Shown here piece by piece: positions 32,099-41,177 of a DNA stretch of 64,000 bases (positions within the stretch are counted from its first letter, which is position 1; each line of letters opens with the position of its first letter). Under the pieces are notes generated by a model. The model was given only the letters and a program-made list of their open reading frames with translations. It was not told the DNA's origin and made no database searches. Location of the stretch: NCBI RefSeq assembly GCF_036503815.1, contig NZ_AP027764.1, forward strand, positions 620,001-684,000, written 5' to 3'. The DNA comes from Escherichia coli. GTDB lineage: Bacteria > Pseudomonadota > Gammaproteobacteria > Enterobacterales > Enterobacteriaceae. Both the position numbers and the translations under genes were made by a program.

Positions 32099-32118
32099 TG
32101 TACTCATGTACTGGTACA
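32099..32118 (+). promoter_or_regulatory. Candidate TrpR operator of mtr
   Basis: TGTACTCATGTACTGGTACA: outer half-sites TGTAC and GTACA with a further GTACT inside, close to the trp operator pattern GTACTAGTTAACTAGTAC. It lies 50-70 bases before mtr, which is known to be repressed by tryptophan-bound TrpR. Confidence 0.65.
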
Positions 32119-32170
32119 GTGAAATGCATAACAACGCAGTCGCACTATTTTTCACTGGAGAGAAGCCCTC

Positions 32171-33415
32171 ATGGCAACACTAACCACCACCCAAACGTCA
32201 CCGTCGCTACTTGGCGGCGTGGTGATTATCGGCGGCACCATTATTGGCGCAGGGATGTTTTCTCTGCCAGTGGTCATGTCCGGTGCGTGGTTCTTCTGGT
32301 CAATGGCGGCGCTGATTTTCACCTGGTTCTGTATGCTGCATTCCGGCTTGATGATTCTGGAAGCTAACCTGAATTATCGAATCGGTTCGAGTTTTGACAC
32401 CATCACCAAAGATTTGCTGGGCAAAGGCTGGAACGTGGTCAACGGCATTTCCATTGCCTTTGTGCTCTACATCCTGACTTACGCCTATATTTCTGCCAGC
32501 GGTTCGATTCTGCATCACACCTTCGCGGAGATGTCGCTGAATGTTCCGGCACGAGCTGCAGGTTTTGGTTTTGCGCTACTGGTGGCGTTTGTGGTGTGGT
32601 TGAGCACCAAAGCCGTCAGCCGGATGACGGCGATTGTGCTTGGGGCGAAAGTTATTACCTTCTTCCTCACTTTCGGCAGTTTGCTGGGGCATGTGCAGCC
32701 TGCGACATTGTTTAACGTCGCGGAAAGCAATGCGTCTTATGCACCGTATCTGTTGATGACCCTGCCGTTCTGTCTGGCCTCATTTGGTTATCACGGTAAC
32801 GTGCCGAGCCTGATGAAGTATTACGGCAAAGATCCGAAAACTATCGTGAAATGCCTGGTCTACGGTACGCTGATGGCGCTGGCGCTGTATACCATCTGGT
32901 TGCTGGCGACGATGGGCAACATCCCTCGTCCGGAGTTTATCGGCATCGCCGAAAAGGGCGGTAATATTGATGTGCTGGTACAGGCGTTAAGCGGCGTGCT
33001 GAACAGTCGTAGTCTGGATCTGCTACTGGTTGTGTTCTCAAACTTTGCGGTAGCGAGTTCGTTCCTCGGCGTAACGCTGGGTTTGTTTGACTATCTGGCA
33101 GATCTGTTTGGTTTTGACGACTCTGCCCTGGGCCGCTTTAAAACGGCGTTGCTGACCTTTGCACCGCCTGTCGTGGGTGGCCTGCTGTTCCCGAACGGAT
33201 TCCTGTACGCCATTGGTTATGCTGGCTTAGCGGCTACCATCTGGGCTGCAATTGTTCCGGCGCTGTTGGCCCGCGCATCGCGTAAACGCTTTGGCAGCCC
33301 GAAATTCCGTGTCTGGGGCGGCAAGCCGATGATTGCACTGATTCTGGTGTTTGGTGTTGGCAACGCACTGGTGCATATTTTATCGAGCTTTAATTTGCTG
33401 CCGGTGTATCAGTAA
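32171..33415 (+). CDS. mtr: Tryptophan-specific permease Mtr
   Basis: 414 residues with eleven hydrophobic segments of the aromatic amino-acid (HAAAP) permease family. The N-terminal GGVVIIGGTIIGAGMFSLPVVMSG is the family signature for proton-coupled substrate binding. Mtr is the high-affinity tryptophan (and indole) importer. The ribosome site GGAGAGAAG (32157-32165) supports the start. Candidate TrpR and TyrR sites lie upstream. On the right an AT-rich accessory stretch begins about 60 bases after the stop. Confidence 0.98.
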   Translation: MATLTTTQTSPSLLGGVVIIGGTIIGAGMFSLPVVMSGAWFFWSMAALIFTWFCMLHSGLMILEANLNYRIGSSFDTITKDLLGKGWNVVNGISIAFVLYILTYAYISASGSILHHTFAEMSLNVPARAAGFGFALLVAFVVWLSTKAVSRMTAIVLGAKVITFFLTFGSLLGHVQPATLFNVAESNASYAPYLLMTLPFCLASFGYHGNVPSLMKYYGKDPKTIVKCLVYGTLMALALYTIWLLATMGNIPRPEFIGIAEKGGNIDVLVQALSGVLNSRSLDLLLVVFSNFAVASSFLGVTLGLFDYLADLFGFDDSALGRFKTALLTFAPPVVGGLLFPNGFLYAIGYAGLAATIWAAIVPALLARASRKRFGSPKFRVWGGKPMIALILVFGVGNALVHILSSFNLLPVYQ

Positions 33416-33475
33416 TTGAACGAGCCAGATGAGCAGTTTTCATCCGGCAATAATTCACAAGTATACGAGATGGTA

Positions 33476-34006
33476 TCAAATAAACCCCTGTTTATTATAA
33501 AGTTCTTCAGCGAGAGCTTCCCCGTGCTCATCGAAAAAAGCATCGGCGATAGTTAAATTTTCTGCCTTAGGATTTGCCGTTATTTTGCTACCATTGGCGT
33601 CAAATTCGAGCGCGATAGCGGTCTCCGAACCCCACCAGTAATAATAAATTAGCGCAAAATTATTTTCCCCTGGCGTAATAAATTTCTCGATGCCTCGCAC
33701 ACAGGCCATGAGTGGCATGAAGATTTCATAGCTCTCTGAGAGAAATATATGATCCATCGTGACTATCTGTGTTTCTTTATTAAAGTTGATATGTTCAGCA
33801 TAAATATTCTTTTCACTTTCACCAGAATTACATGCAGCAAGATTGTTAAGCATTTTTGCAGGATCGCCATACAACCTCTGCTCCTCGGTAAACCATGGCA
33901 ACCAGTCGTCATAGTCTTTGATATTTGTTGCGGGTGAATGGAAAAACTTCTCGAGGTTATTCTCGGTAATATGTGCATGAAGAAAAAAGGAAGCAGGTTC
34001 ACTCAT
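33476..34006 (-). CDS. Uncharacterised 176-residue protein
   Basis: I do not recognise this gene. 176 residues, no signal peptide or membrane helix, acidic, with aromatic-rich patches (DDWLPWFTEEQRLYGD at about 33-48, ALIYYYWWGSETAIALEF at about 120-137). A small soluble cytoplasmic protein is the simplest reading. Codon use and base composition are more AT-rich than the neighbours, suggesting transfer. It is divergent from the YafK-like gene, with 157 AT-rich bases between them. Orphan immunity-type proteins can look like this, but there is no direct evidence for that. As I recall, K-12 has no gene here. The coding call rests on length and a plausible upstream region. Confidence 0.75.
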   Translation of the reverse strand: MSEPASFFLHAHITENNLEKFFHSPATNIKDYDDWLPWFTEEQRLYGDPAKMLNNLAACNSGESEKNIYAEHINFNKETQIVTMDHIFLSESYEIFMPLMACVRGIEKFITPGENNFALIYYYWWGSETAIALEFDANGSKITANPKAENLTIADAFFDEHGEALAEELYNKQGFI

Positions 34007-34163
34007 GATGATTTTCTCTGGTAATAAGTCGATTTATTCATATCCCTTTCGACTATGATAAAAAGATTACTATTTTATAAAAGTCTACAACTGGACTTTT
34101 TTTTCATTTAGATTCACAAGAAAATGTACACTGAAACCTGAGGAGAGTAAGCGGAATACGAAA

Positions 34164-34883
34164 ATGGGGCGTAAAGGACAACTCTCTATTGTATTGTTGA
34201 GCCTGTTTATCGCCTTGATTTTTCAATTTTTCTGGCCCACCCCGCACAAGGAGCACGTTTTCCTGCCGGTTGAAAAACCTGTCGTGCCGTCTTTAAAAAT
34301 CATTCACCCCGGCGACCAGTTATTTATCCGCATTCTGAAAGCGGAAGATAAGCTGGAACTGTGGGCAAGCACCAACAACAAGCCTTACGAACTCTATAAA
34401 ACCTGGACTATATGCGCGTGGTCTGGTGGCTTAGGGCCAAAGCACAAACAGGGGGATGGTAAAAGCCCGGAAGGTTTTTATGCCACCAACAAAGGGTTAC
34501 TTAACCCAAACAGCCGCTATCATCTGGCATTTAATATTGGCTATCCGAATGCTTACGATCGGGCAAACGGCTATACCGGTGATTTCATAATGGTTCACGG
34601 GAATTGTGTTTCGGCGGGCTGCTATGCCATGACCGATGCTGGTATTGAAGAGATTTATCAACGGGTGGCTCAGGCGCTAAAGAGCGGGCAGAAGAGCGTG
34701 CCGGTGCATATCTTCCCGTTTGCGATGAACGACGAAAATATGCGCCAGGCGCAGGCATGGCCGGAATATAATTTCTGGCTTATGTTGAAGCCCGGCTATG
34801 ATTACTTCGAAAAAAATCGCCGATTGCCAATCATTTCTGTTGAAAACCGGCGTTATAAAATTACCCCAGTAACTCTTCCTTAA
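34164..34883 (+). CDS. YafK-like L,D-transpeptidase family protein
   Basis: 239 residues with a hydrophobic N-terminal anchor or signal (about 8-24) and a YkuD-type catalytic domain. The active-site motif is H145-G-N-C-V-S150-A-G152-C153, with Cys153 as the nucleophile. The surrounding SGGLGPKHKQGDGKSPEGFY, IGYPNAYDRANGYTGDF and FPFAMNDENM follow E. coli YafK (DpaA/LdtF), which removes the Braun lipoprotein from peptidoglycan. It is therefore a second YafK-type protein placed far from yafK. The 3' end overlaps the convergent yhbW by 23 bases. No good ribosome site is spaced right before the ATG (AGGAGAG lies about 17 bases upstream). Confidence 0.88.
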   Translation: MGRKGQLSIVLLSLFIALIFQFFWPTPHKEHVFLPVEKPVVPSLKIIHPGDQLFIRILKAEDKLELWASTNNKPYELYKTWTICAWSGGLGPKHKQGDGKSPEGFYATNKGLLNPNSRYHLAFNIGYPNAYDRANGYTGDFIMVHGNCVSAGCYAMTDAGIEEIYQRVAQALKSGQKSVPVHIFPFAMNDENMRQAQAWPEYNFWLMLKPGYDYFEKNRRLPIISVENRRYKITPVTLP

Positions 34884-35868
34884 CATCCATCGCCAGCTCA
34901 AACGAATGCAGGCGCGCCTGGTGATCGAAAATCTGCCCGTTAACCATAATCTCATCCGCGTCGGTTTCGCGCAGGATCGACTGCAAGCCATGGCGCACTT
35001 TCGCTTTATCACCCACCAGCGACATACTTAGCGCCTGCTGCACGCCATACTGCTCAGACGGTGACCAGAACTGATCCATATTTTGAATCGGTGGCGGCAG
35101 TTGCCCGGTTTCACCGCGGCGCAGCTTCACAAAGGCTTGCTGCATCGAGGTAAACAGGAATTCGGCGTCGCGGTTGCTGTCGGCGGCGATAATATTGATG
35201 CACACCATCGCGTACGGTTTCTCCAGTCGTGCCGACGGTTTGAAGTTGCTGCGATAAAGATGCAGCGCCTGGAATAGCATATCCGGTGCGAAGTGTGAGG
35301 CAAACGCGAACGGCAGACCAAGCTGCGCCGCCAGTTGTGCACTGTAAAGGCTGGAGCCTAATAACCACACGGGGATTTTCTCGCCATAGCCCGGTACAGG
35401 GCGTACATGCGGATTGGGATCGCGGGCGTCAAACCAGTCCACCAGTTCAGCGACATCGCGGGGGAAATTATCAATATCGCCGCTCATATGGCGGCGCAGT
35501 GCCATCATTGTCCGTTGGTCACTACCTGGCGCACGACCCAGCCCTAAATCAATTCGCCCCGGATAGAGCGTATTGAGCGTACCGAACTGTTCGGCGATCA
35601 CCAACGGTGAGTGGTTTGGTAACATCACGCCGCCAGACCCCAGATGCAGTGTGGTGGTATTTGCCGCCAGATAGCCAATCAATACTGATGTTGCAGCACT
35701 GGCAATGCCGGTCATATTGTGGTGTTCCGCCAGCCAGTAGCGATGATAGCCGCGCTTTTCAGCCAGACGGGCGAGGTCGAGAGAGTGGGAGAACGCTTCT
35801 CGCGCTGAAGAACCTTCGGGGATGGGGGCCAGATCGAGTAGCGAAAACGCAATGGTTTTATCAGTCAT
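34861..35868 (-). CDS. yhbW: YhbW, luciferase-like flavin monooxygenase family
   Basis: 335 residues of the bacterial luciferase-like TIM-barrel family (FMN/F420-dependent; LAEHHNMTGIASAATSVLIG and PGRIDLGLGRAPGSDQRT are typical). Reaction and substrate are unknown. The last 23 bases overlap the 3' end of the convergent L,D-transpeptidase-like gene. It stands alone, with about 80 bases to ubiV, which runs in the same direction. Confidence 0.93.
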   Translation of the reverse strand: MTDKTIAFSLLDLAPIPEGSSAREAFSHSLDLARLAEKRGYHRYWLAEHHNMTGIASAATSVLIGYLAANTTTLHLGSGGVMLPNHSPLVIAEQFGTLNTLYPGRIDLGLGRAPGSDQRTMMALRRHMSGDIDNFPRDVAELVDWFDARDPNPHVRPVPGYGEKIPVWLLGSSLYSAQLAAQLGLPFAFASHFAPDMLFQALHLYRSNFKPSARLEKPYAMVCINIIAADSNRDAEFLFTSMQQAFVKLRRGETGQLPPPIQNMDQFWSPSEQYGVQQALSMSLVGDKAKVRHGLQSILRETDADEIMVNGQIFDHQARLHSFELAMDVKEELLG

Positions 35869-35948
35869 AACAGCTCACTTTGTTACCGATTAATCTTTAA
35901 TACTGCATTAAAGAGTAGTTAAAGTTGTTAACAAAGTGAGCTATTTGC

Positions 35949-36827
35949 TTAGGCTTGCAGTTCCAGCCCAGCCAGCCGTCTCCAGTAGCCGTTACAGTCG
36001 CTGTTTGCCGTCAACGGGAGTGGTGCAGCGCCATTTTCATTAGCGCGGAAGGCGTCGAGCATCGCGAAAGTGTCAGTACCCTGCGGTGACAGGCGGACCA
36101 CATCAACCAGCCCCTGCATGGATGCCAGCTCGTTACCGAGGTTGTACACGTAGCCGCTCATGGTCTGAATGCCATTGAGCACAAACACTTGTTGGTTTTC
36201 CTGCGACAGCACGTTGCGCCCGTTCGGATACTTAATGCAGCAGGTTTCACACTCATCTTTTGGGCGGTCTTCCGAACGCGCGGTAAAGCAGCGGGCGGAG
36301 TAGGCCAGCGGCAGATGACCGTAGCTCAAGACTTCCACTTCAAACTGGTTGCGAATGCCCAGCTCATCGCACTGATTAAGCAGATTCACCAGCCAGTCGC
36401 GGGAAAGTTCCACCGGCATACACCAGCGCATCATGCCCTGTTTGAGCAATATTTTCAGCGTCACCGCGTTGTAGCAGTTCAGCGCGTGTCCGGCGACGAA
36501 CGGCAGTTTGCGCTCAGCGCACATATTCACCACGCCGAGATCGCTGGCTTCAATCAGAAACTCACCGTTCTCAACATAGCGTTTCAGTTCGCCCAGTTCG
36601 GAGGATGCTTGCACCAGCGCCAGCGTGGAGAGCACAATCTGCTTGCCACTTCCGGCGAGCGATTTTGCCATCTCCAGCCAGTCGCCAACTTTGGTTGCCC
36701 GGCGTTTGCTACAGACCGCTTCACCGAGATAAATCACGTCGGCGCTGCTGGCGGCGGCCTGCTGATAAAAATCTTCCAGCGTCTCTTTTGGCCAGTACCA
36801 CAGCACCGGCCCTAAGGAATATTTCAT
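35949..36827 (-). CDS. ubiV: UbiV, O2-independent ubiquinone hydroxylation protein
   Basis: 292 residues from ATG 36827 (MKYSLGPVLWYWPKE); an upstream start at 36845 lies inside ubiU. It belongs to peptidase family U32 but acts as a [4Fe-4S] protein with UbiU to hydroxylate the quinone ring without oxygen. Cluster cysteines include Cys39 (YLGEAVC) and the DECETCCIKYP group near 180-197. It follows ubiU with 8 bases between, as a coupled pair. Confidence 0.96.
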   Translation of the reverse strand: MKYSLGPVLWYWPKETLEDFYQQAAASSADVIYLGEAVCSKRRATKVGDWLEMAKSLAGSGKQIVLSTLALVQASSELGELKRYVENGEFLIEASDLGVVNMCAERKLPFVAGHALNCYNAVTLKILLKQGMMRWCMPVELSRDWLVNLLNQCDELGIRNQFEVEVLSYGHLPLAYSARCFTARSEDRPKDECETCCIKYPNGRNVLSQENQQVFVLNGIQTMSGYVYNLGNELASMQGLVDVVRLSPQGTDTFAMLDAFRANENGAAPLPLTANSDCNGYWRRLAGLELQA

Positions 36828-36835
36828 TACTTTTC

Positions 36836-37831
36836 TCACTGCCATTTACGGTGATACGCGCCAAGAGTGGTTTGTGTGCCTTCGGACATCGACCCGAGCG
36901 TCTCCATCCACGCGCTTTGCGGCACGAAGTTTTGCGGATCGGCCTTACAACGGTCGATAGCCTGACGCCAGACTTTCGCTACCTGGCTGACATACGCAGG
37001 GCTACGCTGGCGGCCTTCAATTTTCACCGAAGCGATATTCGCCGCCATTAACTCTGGCAGTAGCTCAAGGGTATTGAGACTGGTTGGTTCTTCCAGCGCA
37101 TGATAGCGCTCGCCGTCCACCAGATAACGCCCTTTACACAGCGTCGGATAACCTGCGTTTTCGCCGTCCTGATAACGGTCGATCAGCACTTCGTTCAGGC
37201 GGGATTCCAGCCCCTGTGGCGTTTGCTGCCAGCGCACGAAACGGGCCGGAGAACATGCCCCCACGGTGTTGGGCGACTCACCCGTCAGATACGACGACAG
37301 ATAGCAACGACCTTCCGACATAATGCACAGACTGCCGAAAGCGAACACTTCCAGCGGTACAGGCGTGACCCGCGCCAGTTGTTTCACCTGATGAATCGAC
37401 AACACGCGCGGCAGCACCACGCGGGCAACGTCAAAATGGCGATGATAAAAGTGAATCGCCTCTTCATTGGTTGCTGAAGCCTGCACTGACACATGACGTT
37501 CAATATGCGGGTATCGCTGGGCGGCGTACTCCAGCATGGCGAGGTCGGCGAGAATCAGCGCATCGGCACCCAACTGCGCCGCCATATCCACGGCGCGCTG
37601 CCAGCGGGCGTAACCGTCCGGATGCGCAAAAGTGTTAATCGCGATGTGAAGTTTGCGGCGATGTTGATGGACAAAACTCACCGCTTCCTGCAATTTTTTC
37701 TCGGTAAAGTTAAGGCCGGCGAAGTGACGGGCATTGGTATCATCTTTTAGCCCGATATAAACAGCATCTGCGCCGTTTTCGATGGCCGCCTTAAGCGCCG
37801 GGAGATTTCCGGCAGGGCAGAGCAGCTCCAT
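36836..37831 (-). CDS. ubiU: UbiU, O2-independent ubiquinone hydroxylation protein
   Basis: 331 residues from ATG 37831 (MELLCPAGNLPALKAAIENG); the longer reading from 37858 adds nine residues without support. A U32-family [4Fe-4S] protein that works as a dimer with UbiV. Cys169, Cys176, Cys193 and a later Cys (in TLCKGRYL, about 232) are the cluster ligands known for UbiU, and all are present. It is divergent from ubiT; Fnr-like half-sites in the gap fit anaerobic induction. Confidence 0.97.
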   Translation of the reverse strand: MELLCPAGNLPALKAAIENGADAVYIGLKDDTNARHFAGLNFTEKKLQEAVSFVHQHRRKLHIAINTFAHPDGYARWQRAVDMAAQLGADALILADLAMLEYAAQRYPHIERHVSVQASATNEEAIHFYHRHFDVARVVLPRVLSIHQVKQLARVTPVPLEVFAFGSLCIMSEGRCYLSSYLTGESPNTVGACSPARFVRWQQTPQGLESRLNEVLIDRYQDGENAGYPTLCKGRYLVDGERYHALEEPTSLNTLELLPELMAANIASVKIEGRQRSPAYVSQVAKVWRQAIDRCKADPQNFVPQSAWMETLGSMSEGTQTTLGAYHRKWQ

Positions 37832-37911
37832 AATTTTTCCTGAAGGGTGCGCTATCAAAACGCAAAAATGTTAACGAACTGGGATTTTAGTTAACCTTGC
37901 AGCGACAATTT

Positions 37912-37981
37912 TTGATTTAAGGCAGTTAAAGTTGTATTGGTGGTAGCAGCAATTTCATATGGAATTGTTGATTTATACCGC
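37912..37981. promoter_or_regulatory. Two candidate Fnr sites between ubiU and ubiT
   Basis: TTGATTTAAGGCAG (37912-37925) and TTGATTTATACCGC (37968-37981). Each has a good left half-site TTGAT and a poor right half of the Fnr consensus TTGATNNNNATCAA. Anaerobic Fnr control of ubiUV and ubiT is known in E. coli, which makes these candidates plausible. Confidence 0.6.
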
Positions 37982-38039
37982 TATGTTATTTTTCTGATAT
38001 GGCAAAATAGGATGATTGTTGAAACAGGGAGTAAAACTC

Positions 38040-38564
38040 GTGTTGGATAAACTGCGTTCCCGTATTGTGCATTTGGGGCCATCTCTGTTGAGTGTACCGG
38101 TAAAACTGACGCCATTTGCGCTAAAACGCCAGGTTCTTGAGCAGGTCTTAAGCTGGCAATTCCGCCAGGCGCTGGATGATGGCGAGCTGGAGTTTCTTGA
38201 AGGGCGCTGGTTAAGTATTCATGTGCGTGATATTGACCTGCAATGGTTTACCTCGGTGGTGAATGGCAAACTGGTCGTTAGCCAGAACGCGCAAGCTGAT
38301 GTGAGTTTTAGTGCCGACGCCAGCGATCTGCTGATGATTGCGGCGCGTAAACAGGATCCGGACACGCTCTTCTTCCAGCGTCGGCTGGTGATTGAAGGCG
38401 ATACGGAGCTGGGGTTATATGTGAAAAACCTGATGGACGCCATTGAACTGGAGCAAATGCCGAAAGCCTTACGCATGATGCTGCTGCAACTGGCGGATTT
38501 TGTTGAGGCGGGAATGAAAACCGCGCCTGAAACCAAACAGACATCGGTAGGTGAACCATGCTAA
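38040..38564 (+). CDS. ubiT: UbiT, SCP2-domain ubiquinone accessory factor
   Basis: 174 residues from GTG 38040 (MLDKLRSRIVHLG); the ribosome site AGGGAG (38025-38030) suits it. A single SCP2 lipid-binding domain, the anaerobic counterpart of UbiJ, which is thought to hold hydrophobic quinone precursors for UbiU/UbiV. The 3' end overlaps yhbS by 7 bases, so the two form one operon. Confidence 0.95.
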   Translation: MLDKLRSRIVHLGPSLLSVPVKLTPFALKRQVLEQVLSWQFRQALDDGELEFLEGRWLSIHVRDIDLQWFTSVVNGKLVVSQNAQADVSFSADASDLLMIAARKQDPDTLFFQRRLVIEGDTELGLYVKNLMDAIELEQMPKALRMMLLQLADFVEAGMKTAPETKQTSVGEPC

Positions 38565-39061
38565 TTCGAGTAGAAATTCCCATTGATGCGCCGGGTATTG
38601 ATGCCCTGCTGCGTCGTTCATTCGAAAGCGATGCGGAAGCGAAGCTGGTTCACGATCTGCGTGAAGATGGCTTTCTGACGCTGGGGCTGGTGGCGACAGA
38701 TGACGAAGGTCAGGTCATTGGCTATGTGGCATTTAGTCCGGTTGATGTGCAGGGCGAAGATCTACAATGGGTCGGCATGGCACCGCTGGCGGTAGATGAA
38801 AAATACCGTGGACAGGGGCTGGCACGCCAACTGGTCTATGAAGGACTCGATTCGCTTAATGAGTTCGGCTATGCCGCAGTGGTGACGCTGGGCGATCCGG
38901 CGCTGTACAGCCGTTTCGGCTTTGAACTGGCGGCGCATCACGATCTGCGTTGTCGCTGGCCGGGCACTGAAAGCGCCTTCCAGGTACATCGTTTAGCGGA
39001 TGACGCGCTGAACGGCGTAACCGGTCTGGTTGAGTATCACGAGCACTTCAATCGCTTTTAA
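38558..39061 (+). CDS. yhbS: YhbS, GNAT-family N-acetyltransferase
   Basis: 167 residues with the GNAT acetyl-CoA loop (PLAVDEKYRGQGLARQLVYEGL). Substrate unknown. It starts inside the ubiT 3' end and its own 3' end overlaps the convergent yhbQ by 14 bases. Family assignment is firm. Confidence 0.94.
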   Translation: MLIRVEIPIDAPGIDALLRRSFESDAEAKLVHDLREDGFLTLGLVATDDEGQVIGYVAFSPVDVQGEDLQWVGMAPLAVDEKYRGQGLARQLVYEGLDSLNEFGYAAVVTLGDPALYSRFGFELAAHHDLRCRWPGTESAFQVHRLADDALNGVTGLVEYHEHFNRF

Positions 39062-39350
39062 TCTTTGGGGTTTGCAGGCTGCTCAACAGTTCTGCAAACC
39101 CTGCGCCTTCCGCTACCAGACGTTCTTTTTGCCGTTTGGTCAGTTGTTTAACGCGATATTCCGCCCGTAGTGCCAGCGAACGGTCGCCCACTGGCGCGGA
39201 AAATGCCAGCGTCAGTTCACCTTTCCCACGCAGTGCTTTTGCGCCTTTGCCGCTTTGATGTTGCTGATAGCGGCGTTCGACATCCGTGGTGATCCCGGTA
39301 TAAAGCTTATTGTCGGCGGTACGGATCAAGTAAAGAAACCAGGGTGTCAT
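39048..39350 (-). CDS. yhbQ: YhbQ, GIY-YIG nuclease-domain protein
   Basis: 100 residues from ATG 39350 (MTPWFLYLIRTADNKLYTGIT). A single-domain GIY-YIG protein: the Y-L-I and Y-T-G-I motif is followed by the conserved Arg (ERRYQQHQ) and Glu (RAEYRVKQL). It is related to UvrC and homing-nuclease domains; nuclease activity on DNA has been reported in the family. It overlaps yhbS tail-to-tail by 14 bases and is divergent from yhbP. Confidence 0.93.
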   Translation of the reverse strand: MTPWFLYLIRTADNKLYTGITTDVERRYQQHQSGKGAKALRGKGELTLAFSAPVGDRSLALRAEYRVKQLTKRQKERLVAEGAGFAELLSSLQTPKIKSD

Positions 39351-39400
39351 CGTCTGCGTCACATGTTAAGGTCAGGCCCACAGTATAAAAGAGAACAGCT

Positions 39401-39823
39401 ATGGAAACACTCACCGCCATCAGCCGTTGGCTGGCAAAACAACATGTTGTCACCTGGTGTGTGCAGCAGGAAGGGGAATTGTGGTGCGCCAATGCCTTTT
39501 ATCTTTTTGATGCACAGAAAGTTGCCTTCTACATTTTGACGGAGGAAAAAACGCGTCACGCGCAGATGAGTGGGCCGCAGGCGGCAGTTGCTGGAACGGT
39601 AAACGGTCAGCCGAAAACGGTAGCGTTAATTCGCGGCGTGCAGTTTAAAGGTGAGATCCGCAGACTGGAAGGTGAGGAAAGCGACCTTGCGCGTAAGGCG
39701 TATAATCGTCGCTTTCCGGTTGCCAGAATGCTGTCGGCGCCGGTGTGGGAAATCCGGCTTGATGAAATCAAATTCACTGACAACACGCTGGGCTTTGGTA
39801 AAAAAATGATTTGGCTACGTAGC

Positions 39824-39844
<21 letters not shown>
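39401..39844 (+). CDS. yhbP: YhbP, split-barrel flavin-binding-like protein
   Basis: 147 residues of the pyridoxamine-5'-phosphate oxidase-like split beta-barrel family (YhbP/UPF0306). No activity is established. It overlaps the convergent yhbO tail by 21 bases. The family is recognised from the whole sequence (ETLTAISRWLAKQHVVTWC start, GKKMIWLRSS end). Confidence 0.9.
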
Positions 39845-40380
<536 letters not shown>

Positions 40381-40381
40381 T

Positions 40382-40432
<51 letters not shown>

Positions 40433-40459
40433 GGGAGCGCAAGGCAGACAATTCTGTAA

Positions 40460-41105
<646 letters not shown>

Positions 41106-41110
41106 TTATT

Positions 41111-41170
41111 CCCAAGAATTGATAGTGAGCGTAATATTCACGCGCTCAATTATCATAACTAATTCCTGGG
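41111..41170. promoter_or_regulatory. Long imperfect inverted repeat before yraQ
   Basis: Outer arms CCCAAGAATT (41111-41120) and AATTCCTGGG (41161-41170) pair with one G-T; inner arms GAGCG and CGCTC also pair, with GATA/TATC between. The right arm reaches into the yraQ ribosome site (TGGGGA, 41167-41172). It could act as operator, terminator or translational hairpin. Confidence 0.5.
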
Positions 41171-41177
41171 GAATGCT

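Noticed and set aside
33476..34883. Accessory pair as a toxin-immunity system
   Set aside because: The transpeptidase acts in the periplasm while the 176-residue partner has no signal peptide, and the genes are divergent; there is not enough support to call it.
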